Source: Macrobrachium rosenbergii (lineage: Eukaryota; Arthropoda; Malacostraca; Decapoda; Palaemonidae). From it: a DNA stretch of 64,000 nt. Positions 48,009 through 58,399 of the stretch are shown here, piece after piece; position 1 is the stretch's first letter; every line of letters begins with the position of its first letter. The position numbers were made by a program, and so were the translations under genes. The stretch spans positions 37,086,070 through 37,150,069 of the forward strand of contig NC_089749.1 of the NCBI RefSeq assembly GCF_040412425.1, read 5' to 3'. The notes below the pieces were generated by a model. It saw only the letters and a list, made by a program, of their open reading frames with translations, was not told the DNA's origin and ran no database searches.

Positions 48009-48420
48009 CTTCAGTCACCTTAGATTAGTACCCTTTTACAACTGTTACTCATACGTATATATGCCCCACAAAATGCTATAATAATGATTTACTCATTTTA
48101 AAATATTAATATTAATGTAAACACAGCAAAATAATACAAATTAAATAAATCTGTCTTACAGAAGGTTTGACAACTAATCAGTTACCCCTGTATACATAAG
48201 CACAGCCATTTTCTCTCATAGTACTGAAGTCGTTCCATTTTCCTTTTACATTGGTAAAAACAATTGAAATTACTAGTGTAATTCATTTTTTTTCTTAGAG
48301 CAACACTATTTTTCACTAATTACTGTATTTTTCATATTGTGTTCATGACTAAATACACATACTTATGATAAAAATTTTTTACAGTGTACTTATACTGTAC
48401 TACTGTATCTGTTAAGCTCA
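48009..48420. repeat. Reverse fragment of the 39060-43701 element family
   Basis: The reverse complement parallels 39180-39436 joined directly to 40494-40680 (ctaatcaagtt/aactgattagttgtcaaa and tttgctgtgtttacattaat). It lacks the 1057-bp insertion and so serves as its empty site. Confidence 0.75.
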
Positions 48421-48459
48421 CCCCAGGATGGGCCCCAGAATGAGCATAACAGGTTTACG

Positions 48460-48461
<2 letters not shown>

Positions 48462-48515
<54 letters not shown>
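48462..48515. repeat. (CT)n microsatellite
   Basis: Pure CT tract of ~54 bp. Confidence 0.95.
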
Positions 48516-48518
<3 letters not shown>

Positions 48519-48529
48519 GTTAAATCACA

Positions 48530-48850
48530 ATTTTTGAAAGTAAATTGTATTTTTCCTAACTATACAAACCTGAGGTCCTTTACATCGGGAATTACTTTCA
48601 GCGTAGGCTGGAAACGGCCGTTAAACTCTTGAGCAACATGGTTAGGCAGTAACTACCGCCAGGTAGGTGGGAATACTCGGCTGCCCGGATGTAAACATTC
48701 CAGTTTGCCTTTCAGTCCAGGTTCAGATTGAGGGGTGGCATGAGGTGGGCATAATATGTAATGTAAAGGACCTCAGGTTTGTATAGTTATGAAAAATACA
48801 ATTTACTTTCCAAAACTGGGATTTGTTCCGACACGATATACAAACCCTCA
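48530..48850. repeat. Terminal hairpin of DIRS-B
   Basis: aaagtaaattgtatttttcc ... acaaacctgaggtcctttaca pairs with tgtaaaggacctcaggtttgt ... gaaaaatacaatttactttc. The loop holds the gactcggctgcccggatgtaaac segment that is also found in the 5' terminal repeat near 56040-56170. Confidence 0.82.
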
Positions 48851-49089
48851 GTCCTTTACATTAGGAAGACTCACTGGTTGGAGGGAGGAATCTGAGTGAT
48901 TCTCCTGAACTGACTGGAGTTCTGCACATCTGGGCTACTCCTCCCGGTCGAAAGAACAAGGAGGAGTACCGAGCCTCTGACATATTGATCGGAGTGTAGG
49001 AACTGCAAGATCAAATGTCAGATACTGGAACTTTTTGCATGAGTGATGGACGAGTGAAAGGTTGACTTGGGGAGAAATTTTGGAAATTG

Positions 49090-49700
49090 TAGAAGATTAT
49101 GAGCTTGACAGGATTATAAAAAAGAGAGCAGAAGTGTGAGTGTAAGGGCTGGGGTAGATGAGAGAGTGCCAGAGTTTGGAAGCTTTAGGGATGCAGTGTT
49201 GAGGGGCCCAATGAGAATGGCCAATAGTGTAATAGATAGGAGTGTAAGAGCAAGTAATGTGGAGGTGCCAGTGAGGATGAATGGTGGGTTTGTAAGGGAA
49301 CAACGGGTTGGACGGGTTAGGGATAGTAGTTTACAAAGGGGAATGTCGGTGAGTGGAAGTCGAGCGAAGTGTTTTAGATGTGGAAAGGAAGGACATACAA
49401 AGAATGAGTGTAGGTGGGCTTTAGGAGCGTGTTTCGGGTGTGGGCAATCGGGAATTTGGTAAATGAGTGTACGAAAGATAGGGGGGTTAAATGCTACAGG
49501 TGCGGACAGGTGGGTCATATTGCTAATGGTTGTAGGGGTACCTGAGTGAATGTAATATGTGGCAATTGTGGTAAGAATGGGCATTATGCGAGAATGTGTT
49601 CAGAACCGAGAGGGAAGTGTGTCGAATGTGGAATGGAAGGACATGTATCAAGTGTATGTAGAGGAAAGAGGGTGACTGTGACAGTGAATTCGGGAAACTG
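49090..49700 (+). pseudogene. Gag-like protein with serial CCHC zinc knuckles
   Basis: Frame 49136-49462 ends with CFRCGKEGHTKNEC (CX2CX4HX4C) and the start of a second knuckle, CFGCGQSG, cut by a stop. Further knuckles follow in the next 220 bases in shifted frames: CYRCGQVGHIANGC, CGNCGKNGHYARMC and CVECGMEGHVSSVC. Five in series is more than the one to three usual in retroviral-type Gag and is also seen in CNBP-like proteins. Upstream sequence is charged and repetitive, rich in valine and arginine, without a capsid motif I can name. Such knuckles bind single-stranded nucleic acid. The nonsense change and shifts mean it is broken. A retroelement origin is preferred because a possible LTR follows. 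Confidence 0.65.
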
Positions 49701-50456
49701 AGTGTGAAGGGGGTTCAAATGGGTGGATCCTCCAGGATGCAAGCGGTGCGTGTGATGCATGTGCGTGAGAGCTTGTGTATGGAGGATCAGCAATTGGTTT
49801 TGATAGAGTATGGTAGGAAACGTAAGAAAGGGAAGAACGTAAGTGAATGGAATGATCGTAAGTTGTGTGATAGGGGTGTGAGTGCCAAAGTGAAAATGAG
49901 CGATAAAGCGTGTAATACGGATGAATGGGATGGTATGAATAGGACGTATAGCATATGCGGGTTTGATATAACTGAGTTGACTGAACGTGTAGGGGTGAGT
50001 GAACGGTTGGAGGTGAGCGAAAGTGTAAGAGTAAGAGAGCGTAGCAGTAATATGCAGTGATTGAAAGCATGAATGAATCGTTGCAAGAATTCGAAAGGTC
50101 AATGGCGAATGGGATGGGTTAGTTGAAGAATTGGGGAGGTATTTGGGAACGAGTTAGAGGGTATAGATGAGATTGTGGATGAAACTGAGAGTGGTAGTAG
50201 TGAAGAAGATAGCGTGAATCTGAGAGAGAATGGAGGAGAAGATGTGAGTCTGAATGTTGCTGGAAGAGAGAAAGTGATTCTGAGAGAATGATTGCGTGCC
50301 CGCGAACGCGATCTAGAGGACCTGCTAGTGAGCATCCGTGGGTGTTGTGTAAGGCAATTTGAATGCAGTGTGAAAGGTGTTAGTTGGGAAATGCTAAAAG
50401 GGGAGAATTATAGAGGGATGAATGAATTTGTTTGTATTTAGCATTTCCCAACGTTC

Positions 50457-50461
<5 letters not shown>

Positions 50462-50538
<77 letters not shown>
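50462..50538. repeat. (GA)n microsatellite
   Basis: GA tract of ~77 bp within the inserted retroelement region. Confidence 0.95.
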
Positions 50539-50540
<2 letters not shown>

Positions 50541-50934
50541 TTGTTCGTTGTGAGTGGTTTCAATCACATTGGAGTCGTTTACTAGCGCTGTCTGTCTGTG
50601 AAAATGTTAGGTAGATTTCGGTTTTGGGAGAGTCTTGGGTAGTTGAGGTCCAACCTTGAAAGTGGACTGGCAGTTCGAAATTAATTTTGGTCTGGGTTTT
50701 TGTACCAACATTGATGGTGCATGTGTCTTCTTTTTTGTTCATTGTTGGTGGAGGGTCTGTTTGCAATTTTGTTTTGTGGTTTTGTGTGCTGTGATTGGCG
50801 ACCATGGACCTTTGGTCCGTCTCCAGCAACCGAAGATCAGGGTGAGCGTTGTGTATTGTTTTGTTTGTGGGTTTGAATTCCGCCACACCGCTGGGTTCTT
50901 ACCTGCATTGACCGCCAGATCCAGTATGTAACAG

Positions 50935-52122
50935 CACGTCTGCTCCCTGCCCGTGGAAAGAGAGCCGAGAAGGGGAGAAAGAACAGAGGTCAGTCACTCC
51001 ACATTCATTCTCCCAATCACAACTGTATATCTTAGGCGAGATGCAACCTGTCCTGTTAGAGGAGCTGGGTAAGCTACACAACTTGAGCAGCCACCACAGT
51101 ACCCAAGGAAAAGGTGTCCAAGGACTTGTGAGCAACATCCTGGAGGTAGAAGGTGAAGGTGGTCTGTTGGGACCACAACACCTGCCTTCAGCACCTGTAG
51201 AACTGACATGTTCTTCGGAATGCGAGGTGCGGACCTCGTGAGCTCTCGGATGAAGCGTACTGGTGTCGTCTTCTCCAGCAGCAGAATACACTCTCCTTAT
51301 CGTCTCACAAAGCCAGAAAGAGATTGTGTCCTTGGACACTTCTTTCTTAGTCGAGCCTGTACTAACAAAGAGTCGTCGACACTTAGGCCAGAGACGTCGA
51401 GTCTTCTTCAGATAGCACCGCAGCACTCTAACAGGACACAGTAGCATCTCATCTGGTTCATTACCTACAAAGTCCTCTAGGGAGGGGATCGTGAAGGACT
51501 CGAACTGTGCATCAGGGACTGAAGGATTCTGAGTCTTCGCTACAAAACTGAGCGTAACTGATCCCCATCCCCTCGAGTGTTTAACATCGAAGGAAAGTCC
51601 ATGCAGTTCACCAACTCTCTTCGCCGATGCCAGGCCTAGCAGGAAGACTGTCTTGAGGGCAGATCCCTGGCTAACGACTCTCATGAAGGCTCGTACGGTG
51701 TATGAATCAGGCTCCTTAGAACGAGTCACATCCCATGCAGGGGGCCTGAGTTCCCTGGGTGGACAAGACCTTTCGAAGCTTCTCATCAGGAGGAAAATCT
51801 CGATGGAGGAAGAGAGGTCTACTCCTTTCACCTGCAAGACTAGGCTGAGTGCGGCGTGGTAGCCTTTTACAGCTGAAACGGAGAGAAGCTCATCTCGGTG
51901 AAGGAAGATGAGGAAGTCCGCCGACCTGCTGAATAGTAGCTCTGACAGGAGAGATACCCTGTCGACGACACCAACCACAGAAGACGGACCACTTCCCCTG
52001 GCATACCGCTGCGGAGGATCATCTGAGGTACCCAGCCATCTCCGTTGCTGCGCAACATGAAAAGCCTCTCGCTCACAACAGATGGTGGATAACCTCAAGC
52101 CATGAAGACACAGGGACTGCAC
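50935..52122 (-). pseudogene. DIRS-B tyrosine recombinase
   Basis: The long minus-strand frame carries the core-binding part (FLIFLHRDELLSVSAVKGYHAAL), the first catalytic Arg in ASAKRVGELHGLSFD, and HEVR of the His-x-x-Arg box. Immediately after it the frame is lost; the Trp/Tyr end appears in another frame around 51100-51200 (a TTF-SFYLQD-like stretch) and ends near 50994. Before residue ~60 the frame also drifts from family sequence. The recombinase would integrate the circular cDNA. Copy C encodes the same protein with different breaks, so B and C were independently inactivated. Confidence 0.85.
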
Positions 52123-52299
52123 TGCCTGGTGGTACCACTCTACATGGGGTTGACACAGCAGGTTGGGCCAGGGGGAGGATCTCTCTCAGCGCCTCAAAGA
52201 GGAGAGCTAGCAGGTCGGGATACCAAACGGCCTGGGGCCATTTGGGTGCCACCAGAATCATTCTGAGATTCGGAGTGATCATTACTTAGTTGATCACTC

Positions 52300-52995
52300 G
52301 GAAAATCAGCAGAAAGGAAGAAAGGCATAAATGTTGAGGTTGTCCCACAGGTGCTGGAACGAGTCCGCAGCGGCCCATGGGTCTGGCACGACAGAGCAGG
52401 AGACCTGGAGTTTTTTGTTGTGCTGGGTGGCGAACAGGTTGATGACTGGACACCACCACAGGTCAAACAGCCTTTCCGTCACTTCCGAGTGAAAGGACCA
52501 TTCAGTCCCAATCACCTGATTCTGGCAGTTGAGCTTGTCTGCCACGACATTCCTCTTGCCTGGAATGTACCTGACTGACAGCTCTACCGAGTGGGGCCAT
52601 ATCCCACTCTGGCGCCTGCATTGTCAACTGGTGGAGAGGGAGGGGATACCAGACCTCCCTGCTTGTTGACGTATGCCACTACCATGGTATTGTCGCTCAT
52701 CAGTACCACGGAGTGTCCCATCGCTCGATCCAGGAACTCTTGGAGAGTCAGGAAGGCTGCCTTCAGTTCCAGGATGTTGATGCGAAGGTGCTTGTCGTCT
52801 CAGTGCCACACTCCTGAAGTCAGCAACTCCTCTAGGTGTGCGCCCCATCCCTCAGTTGATGCGTTTGAGAACAGCAGCATGTTAGGAGGGGGAGTATGCA
52901 GGGATACTCCTATCAAGAGGTTCCTGTCGTCCATCCACCAGCGAAGGTCCTCTCTCACCTCCTCGGGAAGCGGGATGAGAAAGGACTGAGCGTCT
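52300..52995 (-). pseudogene. DIRS-B RNase H region
   Basis: In order on the minus strand: WWMDDRNLLIGV, MLLFSNASTEGWGAHLEELLTSGVW, INILELKAAF, VVLMSDNTMVVAYVNKQGG, then NQVIGTEWSFHSEVTERLFDLW and VINLFATQHNKKLQ. The RNase H Glu (ELK) and second Asp (SDN) are present, but the first catalytic Asp of the DAS-GWG motif is Asn here (SNAS), while copy C keeps LDAS. At least three frame changes occur (near 52800, 52590 and 52310). It lies between RT and recombinase as in all DIRS elements. Confidence 0.82.
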
Positions 52996-53102
52996 TGGGA
53001 CTGGGACCAATATTCCTTTAGCCTCCATTGTAGAGACCACAGGTGCAGACACCCATGAGGTACCAGCTTCTCCAGCGACGACAGGTAACCAATGATGACT
53101 TG

Positions 53103-53898
53103 CTATTGCTGGGCTGGCTGTTCCTGTCGTGACAGGAACAGCTGTGCTGCCTGCCTGAACCTGCTGATACGAGAGTCTGAGGGAAAGACTTTCGCTGCTA
53201 CCGTGTCTATCAGCATGCCCAGGTACTTTATCCTCTGCTTGGGGGTGACATCTGACTTCTCGAAGTTCACCAAGATCCCAAGATCACGGCAAAACTTAGG
53301 GAGTTGATCCCTGTCCTGCAGCAACTGCAAGTGGGAGCTCACCAGGACCAGCCAGTCATCAAGATACCTCAACAGATGTATCCTGTGCCAGTGGGCCCAA
53401 GCTGACACGAGAGAGAACACTCGTGAACACCTGGGCAGCGGTCGAGAGCCCAAAGCAGAGTGCCCTGAATTGGAAGACCGTCTCCCCGGGGATAAAGTGG
53501 AGGTACTTGCGAGAGGAAGGATGAATGGGTATTTGGAAATATGTATCCTTCGAGTCCACCATAAGCATGAAGTCGTTCTCCCTGATGGAAGCAAGCACGG
53601 ATCGCGCTGTTCCCACCATGAACTGAGTCTGGCGAACGAATCGATTCAGGGGAGAAAGATCTATGACTGGTCTCCATCCCCCTGTGGCTTTCTCTACGAG
53701 GAAGACACAGCTGTAAAAGCCTGGAGACTGGTCTGAAACGACTTCCACAGCACCCTTGCTCAGCATGGCTTTCACTTCTTGCTGTAGTGTGGAGTCCTTT
53801 GGAGTTCCTTGGACGCAAGTGTGGAGATGGACCGGAGAGCAGGCGAGGGGAGGCCGAGACTCGAAGGGTAGTAGATATCCCTCCTGAAGGGCATCCAC
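53103..53898 (-). pseudogene. DIRS-B reverse transcriptase
   Basis: Frame 53898-53359 opens with GYLLPFESRPPL and has KGAVEVVSDQSPGFYSCVFL, GGWRPVIDLSPLNRFV, NDFMLMVDSKDTYFQIPIHP (motif A) and FQFRALCFGLSTA (motif B). Frame 53594-53103 continues with HLLRYLDDWLVL (motif C, YLDD intact), DLGILVNFEKSD and IKYLGMLIDT. One frameshift near 53400 separates the two. The domain is full length and its catalytic aspartates are present, so this RT was lost recently. It copies element RNA into cDNA. Confidence 0.9.
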
Positions 53899-53993
53899 AA
53901 TCCAGGTCTCGGCTCCATGTCACTGCCATGTTGCCCAATGGCTCGACAGGCACCCCACTACCTTCAGCAGCATTTGGGGGGGGATTGACGCCC

Positions 53994-55939
53994 CTAGCGT
54001 TTCCCCTTCTTCTTCCCCTTGGGCCCTTTTCCAGATTGGAAAGCGGGCTGAAAGGGGCGGGAAGACCCACCTTTTTTAGAGGAAGAAGAAGGCTGGGTGT
54101 TTCCATGGGACCCCTTCAAAGACTGGGACTTCTTAGGGGCTGAGGAATTGCTAACCTGGCCCGAGGGCCTGGCAGCAGTGGAACGTGAAGACCCGGAGGT
54201 CTTAGCCACTGCCTGGTGGATAAGCCGGTCGCTGTCATCGGCCCGGCGCTTGTCCACTGCAGCTTCCACCAACTCTCTAGGGGAAGAGAGAGGAGGAACC
54301 CAGCAACGGTCCATTCGGCAGGGACATTGCCGACTCGGGCCCCACGGACCTGGAGAAGCGAGAAAGAACAGCGTCCCTCGGCTTCAGGACCAGGCTAGCC
54401 CACAGGTTTGCCGTCTAGTGGGCGAGGTAGGAGATGGCCCTACCTCCATACTGGCACAGTCTCCTGAAGGCGGAGTCCTCCCCGATTACGATAGCACCTG
54501 AGGAAGCAGCCACCTTGGATACTGTGAAGACCACAGATCCAGCCAGACTGCCTGGAAGGCCGCCATGGCGGTGGCTTCCAGGGTTGCGGCTTCTTGCTGA
54601 GAGAGGAAGATACTCTCTGCAGTAAGTTGCTGCAACATAAGACCCGGATCTAGATGAACCAGGTCCGGGTCAACCTGCTTAGGCGGCAATGCCATCTCCG
54701 ACGGGGTGCAGAAGCGCTTCTGGTGAGGCAGAGGGGGAAGAAGCTTGTATGAGAGGTTCAATCTGAGAGAACTGTCCTATCCTGACACAAGACTATTCAC
54801 TTGATCGAGTACCCCCTTGGCAAGCATGGACCACAGCAGCCCCACCGAAGCCTTGGGTTCTTTCTTGGGTCCCCAGTAGGATTCGAGGCACGACGGACAA
54901 TCCACAGACGAGGCGGTGGTCCCTTCCCAGAGGTCATTGTGCTGACGAATCAGCACAATAACCTCAGCAAATGTCCTCTGTATCTCGGGGGTGTCAGCAT
55001 CCTGGGGAAGAGGACCCTCGAGTCCTTCCAGAGTGCAGCCCTCCCGACCTACTCTCCCTGCAGGAGGGAGAACCTCGGCAGACCCCCGTGATCCTTCCTG
55101 TACCACGCAGGCATAAGACCTGGCCGAACAGAGGACCGAGCCAGGCACGTACGCCCCCGAGGTAGAACTCTGGGGAGACAACTCGCCAGAGTTCCTCCTG
55201 TCCGACTCGCACCCCCTGAAAGGAGCCCAGGAGGTAGAGGGGACAGGAGAGGAGGATCGGGCGCTCCCACTGGCCTTGCGGGCAGAACCAACAGGGGTAG
55301 TGGGCCGGGAGCGGTCACCAACCTGCGGTGGTGACAGCAGCCAGGGTCGAGGAGAGCGCTTTTGCCTGGGTGAAGCAGTCTCCCAAGGAGAGCGGAGCGG
55401 CTCGCCTCCTCCGAGTTAGGCTTCCACTCCCAAACCTGAGGATAAATTTGGGTCAAAATGGGAAGCCTCCACTTGCTCTGGGGGAATTTCGCACCGGGGC
55501 GAGGAGAGACCCCAGACAGGATGTCCTGAGCAACTGCTCCCCCACGCCCCTCCACACCCGATGAAACAAATGAGGAAGGGGAGGGGGAGTCCTCACCTAA
55601 GGGAGAGGGAGCAAGCAGGGGAAGTTCGCTGGAAGGGAGAAACGATCCCGACGGATTAGCCACCACTGGAGTCGTCGCAGGCGTGTTACCCTCGGACGAT
55701 TCCTTGGTGGGCTTCCGATGGTTGCGTCTCCTCCCTTCAAACCCCCTCCACTGTTCGGGAGACCAGGCACAACACTCACTACAAGGAGCGTTGCACGAGC
55801 ACACACGTCCCCTGCAAGTGGGGCAGAGGGTGTGTGGGTCTGTGTCGACACTAGATCGAAAAGTATTACATCTCTTGCCTCCTACCCCAGGACACACACG
55901 TTGGGGATAGGAGGGTTTAGAAGGCTTATCAACATTCAT
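53994..55939 (-). pseudogene. DIRS-B gag-like gene
   Basis: It starts at ATG 55939 with a cysteine-rich N-terminus: CPGVGGKRCNTF, HTLCPTCRGRVCSCNAPCSECCAWS, a likely zinc-binding module of the C-x2-C/C-x-C type. A proline/serine-rich linker follows. After a frame change come QRTFAEVIVLI and KKEPKASVGLLWSMLA (55181-54777), then PHQKRFCTPSEMALPP (54761-54486), and finally a basic C-terminus, GPKGKKKGKR (54314-53994), just before RT. Spacing to the RT frame is about 95 bases. The protein would form the particle and bind RNA. Frame changes occur near 55180, 54780 and 54480. Confidence 0.7.
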
Positions 55940-56039
55940 TATAGAAAAGCAAGGAAAGTTCCCACCGGGAAAGCTAAAGGGCAGTCAGGCAGAGAGTGAA
56001 GAACATCGTCCGCATTCTACGGCGGCTGAAAGCAAATTG

Positions 56040-56180
56040 GGATGTTTACTCCCACCTCCCGGACGGTAGTTAACTGCCTAACTACCTTGTTCGAAAGTTC
56101 AATGGCCGTTTTCAGCCTACGCTGAAAGTAATTCCTAATGTAAAGGACCGACAGTTTGTATATCGTGTCGTAACAATTAT
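56040..56180. repeat. DIRS-B 5' terminal repeat
   Basis: gatgtttactcccacctccc ... cctacgctgaaagtaattcctaatgtaaaggacc, inverted relative to the outer arm at 48560-48680. It lies about 80 bp from the start of the hairpin of element C. Confidence 0.75.
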
Positions 56181-56249
56181 CAGTTCCAAAAATTTAAAAC
56201 TCAAACTTTTAACTGGAAGTTAATATTAAGCACTTATCTTGCTATTTTT

Positions 56250-56870
56250 GATGTTTCCATTGTATTTTTCCCAACTATACAAACCTGAGATCCTTTACAT
56301 TAGGAATTACTTTCAGCGGAGCTGGAAATGGCCGTTGAACTTTCGAACAAGATGGTTAAGCAGTTAACTACCATCTGGGAGGTGGGAGTACTGCCTGCCC
56401 AGATGTAAACATTCCAATTTGCCTTTCAGCCTAGGTGTCAGATTGAGGGGTGGCATGAGGAGGGCATGAAATGTAATGTAAAGGACCTCAGGTTTGTATA
56501 CAGGCAGTCCCCGGTTATCGGCGGCCTTGGTTATCAGTGATACGGTTCTACGGCACTTGTCTAGTGACGACAATAACTGGATTTTTGACACCGATTCCCG
56601 GTTATCGGCGCTGAGCTCCAGTTATTGGCACTGATCTCCGGTTATCAGCGCTGATCCCCGGTTATTGGCACTGATCCTCGGTTATCGGCAGCGCTGATCC
56701 CAGGTTATCGGCACCGATAACCAGATGCCGGCGTTCATAACCAATCTTTGTTTGTCAGAGATTTTCGGTTATCACCATGCTGTCGGGAATGGAACCCCGC
56801 CAATAACCGGGGACTGCCTATACTGTAGTTAGGAAAAATACAATTTACTTTTAAAAATTGTGATTTGTTC
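56250..56870. repeat. Terminal hairpin of DIRS-C, split by a MITE
   Basis: The left arm (tgtatttttcccaactatac ... cctttacattaggaattac) pairs with aatgtaaaggacctcaggtttgta and gttaggaaaaatacaatttac, but a 318-bp MITE interrupts the right arm at 56501-56818. Confidence 0.8.
56501..56818. mobile_element. 318-bp Tigger-like MITE with internal tandem words
   Basis: Termini caggcagtccccggttat and ataaccggggactgcc, flanked by TA. Inside, about six imperfect copies of ggttatcggcgctgatccc run in tandem (56600-56720). It inserts in the hairpin arm; copy B at 48785-48800 is the uninterrupted site. Same family as 43371-43611. Confidence 0.82.
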
Positions 56871-57350
56871 CAACAAGATGTAGAAACTGTTGGTCCTTTA
56901 AATTAAGAAGACTCACTGGTTGGAGGGAGGAATCTGAGTGAGTCTCTATGAACTGACTGGAGTTCACCATACCTTATCTTCCCTTCCTGATCGATAGAGT
57001 GAGGAAGGGAAAACTTCCTCTGACAAAATGATCGGGTTGTAAGAAAAGCAAGATCAATTGTCAGACTTTGCATGAAAGACGAAGTGTCAGCTCATGCAAA
57101 GTAGGCTACGAAGAACTTTAAGGTCGGTGACATTAAGGCAATCGCAAGCATTGGGTTTGCCTTATTGTCATGGTCTCCTTCCTCCCCTTGCAAGGGGAAG
57201 GAGTGGGGTTGCTTCTAAAATCCTGACTGGGAATAGAACGGAAGCTCTAGTGTGCTTACCTGCATCGACCGCCAGATCCAGCATGTAACAGCATGTCCGC
57301 TCCCTGCCCATAGGAAGAGAGCTGAGATGAGGAGAAGGAAGAGAGGCCAG

Positions 57351-58380
57351 TCACTCCACATTCATTCTCCCAATCACAACCATACATCTTAGGCGAGATT
57401 CAACCTGTCCTGTTAGAGGAGCCGGGTAAGCTACACAACTTGTTGAGCAGCCACCACAGGACCCAAGGAGAAAGTGTCCAAGGACTTGTGTGCAACATCC
57501 CGAAGGTAGAGGGAAGTAAAGGTGGTCTGTTGGGACCACACTCCTGCCTTCAAAATCTGCGGGACCGACAGGTTCTTCCAGAATGCGAGGCACAGACCAA
57601 TGCTGCGGACTTCGTGAGCTCTCGAATGAAGCCTACCGGTGTCGTCTTCTCCAGCAGCAGAATATGCTCTCCTTATCGTCTAACGAAGCCAGAAAGAGAT
57701 CGTGTTCTTGGACATTTCTTTCTTGGTCGAGACAGTACTAACGAAGAGTCGTCGACACTCATGCCGGAGACGGTGAGTCCTCTTCAGACAGCGCCACAGC
57801 ACTCTAACAGGACAGAGTAGCATCTCATCTGGTTCATTACCAACAAAGTCCTCTACGGAGGGGATCGTGAAAGACTCGAACTGAGAGTCAGGGACCGAAG
57901 GATTCCGAGTCTTCGCCACGAAACCCAGGACGAAATCGAGAGTAACTGATCCCCATCCCCTCAAGTGTTTAACATCAAATAAAGTCTGAAGTTTGCCAAC
58001 TCCCTTCGCCGATGCCAGGGCCAGCAAGAAGAAGGTCTTGAGGGTCAGATCCCTGTCTGATGACTCTTGTAAAGACTCGTACAGTGCATGAGTCAGGCTC
58101 CTTAGAATGAGAGTCACATCCCATGCAGGGGGCCTGAGGTCCTGGCTGGGCAAGACCTTTCGAAGCTTCTCATCAGGAGGGAAACCTCGAAGGAAGAGGA
58201 GATATCTACACCTTTCAGCTGCAAGACTAGGCAGAGTGCGGCACGGTAGCCTTTTACAGCTGAAATGGAGAGAAGCTTCTCTCGCCGAAGAAAGACGAGG
58301 AAGTCCGTGACCTGCTGAACAGTAGCTCTGACCGGAGAGATACCCCGTCCATTACACCAACCACAGACGATGGACAACTT
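57351..58380 (-). pseudogene. DIRS-C tyrosine recombinase
   Basis: 58377-58114 gives the N-terminal part (VQQVTDFLVFLRREKLLSIS, KGYRAALCLVLQLKGVD). 58153-57680 gives LALASAKGVGKLQTL, where the first catalytic Arg of the KR-GEL motif is Gly. Later parts (LRRECRRLFVSTVSTKKEMS-like) follow in the same frame. The His-x-x-Arg segment around 57600-57620 is disrupted; the end (DFEGRSV--TDHLYFPLPSGC, 57593-57351) is in a further frame. The missing Arg and at least three shifts make it clearly inactive. Confidence 0.82.
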
Positions 58381-58399
58381 TTCCTGGTGTACAGCTGCG

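Larger units (their letters stand above)
49060..50890 (+). mobile_element. Remnant of a zinc-knuckle retroelement inserted in DIRS-B
   Basis: In copy C the region between the terminal hairpin and the recombinase end (56930-57260) is continuous. In B it is replaced by ~1.8 kb of G-rich, differently composed DNA holding a Gag with zinc knuckles, a short inverted repeat (gttgggaaatgctaaa at 50383 / tttagcatttcccaac at 50437), a (GA)n tract and a possible LTR. No pol gene is present. Exact ends were not resolved. Confidence 0.6.
48530..56180 (-). mobile_element. DIRS-like retrotransposon B
   Basis: Minus-strand order: terminal repeat (about 56040-56175), gag (55939-53994), RT (53898-53103), RNase H (52990-52300), tyrosine recombinase (52122-50935), then a 3' region with a terminal hairpin (48530-48850). 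The 3' region is interrupted by a different retroelement (about 49060-50890). It is the most complete DIRS copy in the window, but all genes carry frameshifts. Confidence 0.88.

Noticed and set aside
49114..50335. Long minus-strand frames rich in His, Ser, Thr and Leu
   Set aside because: They are shadows of the G-rich zinc-knuckle gag on the plus strand.
50899..52122. Phage or bacterial integrase
   Set aside because: The tyrosine recombinase is in fixed order with DIRS-type gag, RT and RNase H, so it belongs to a eukaryotic retrotransposon.
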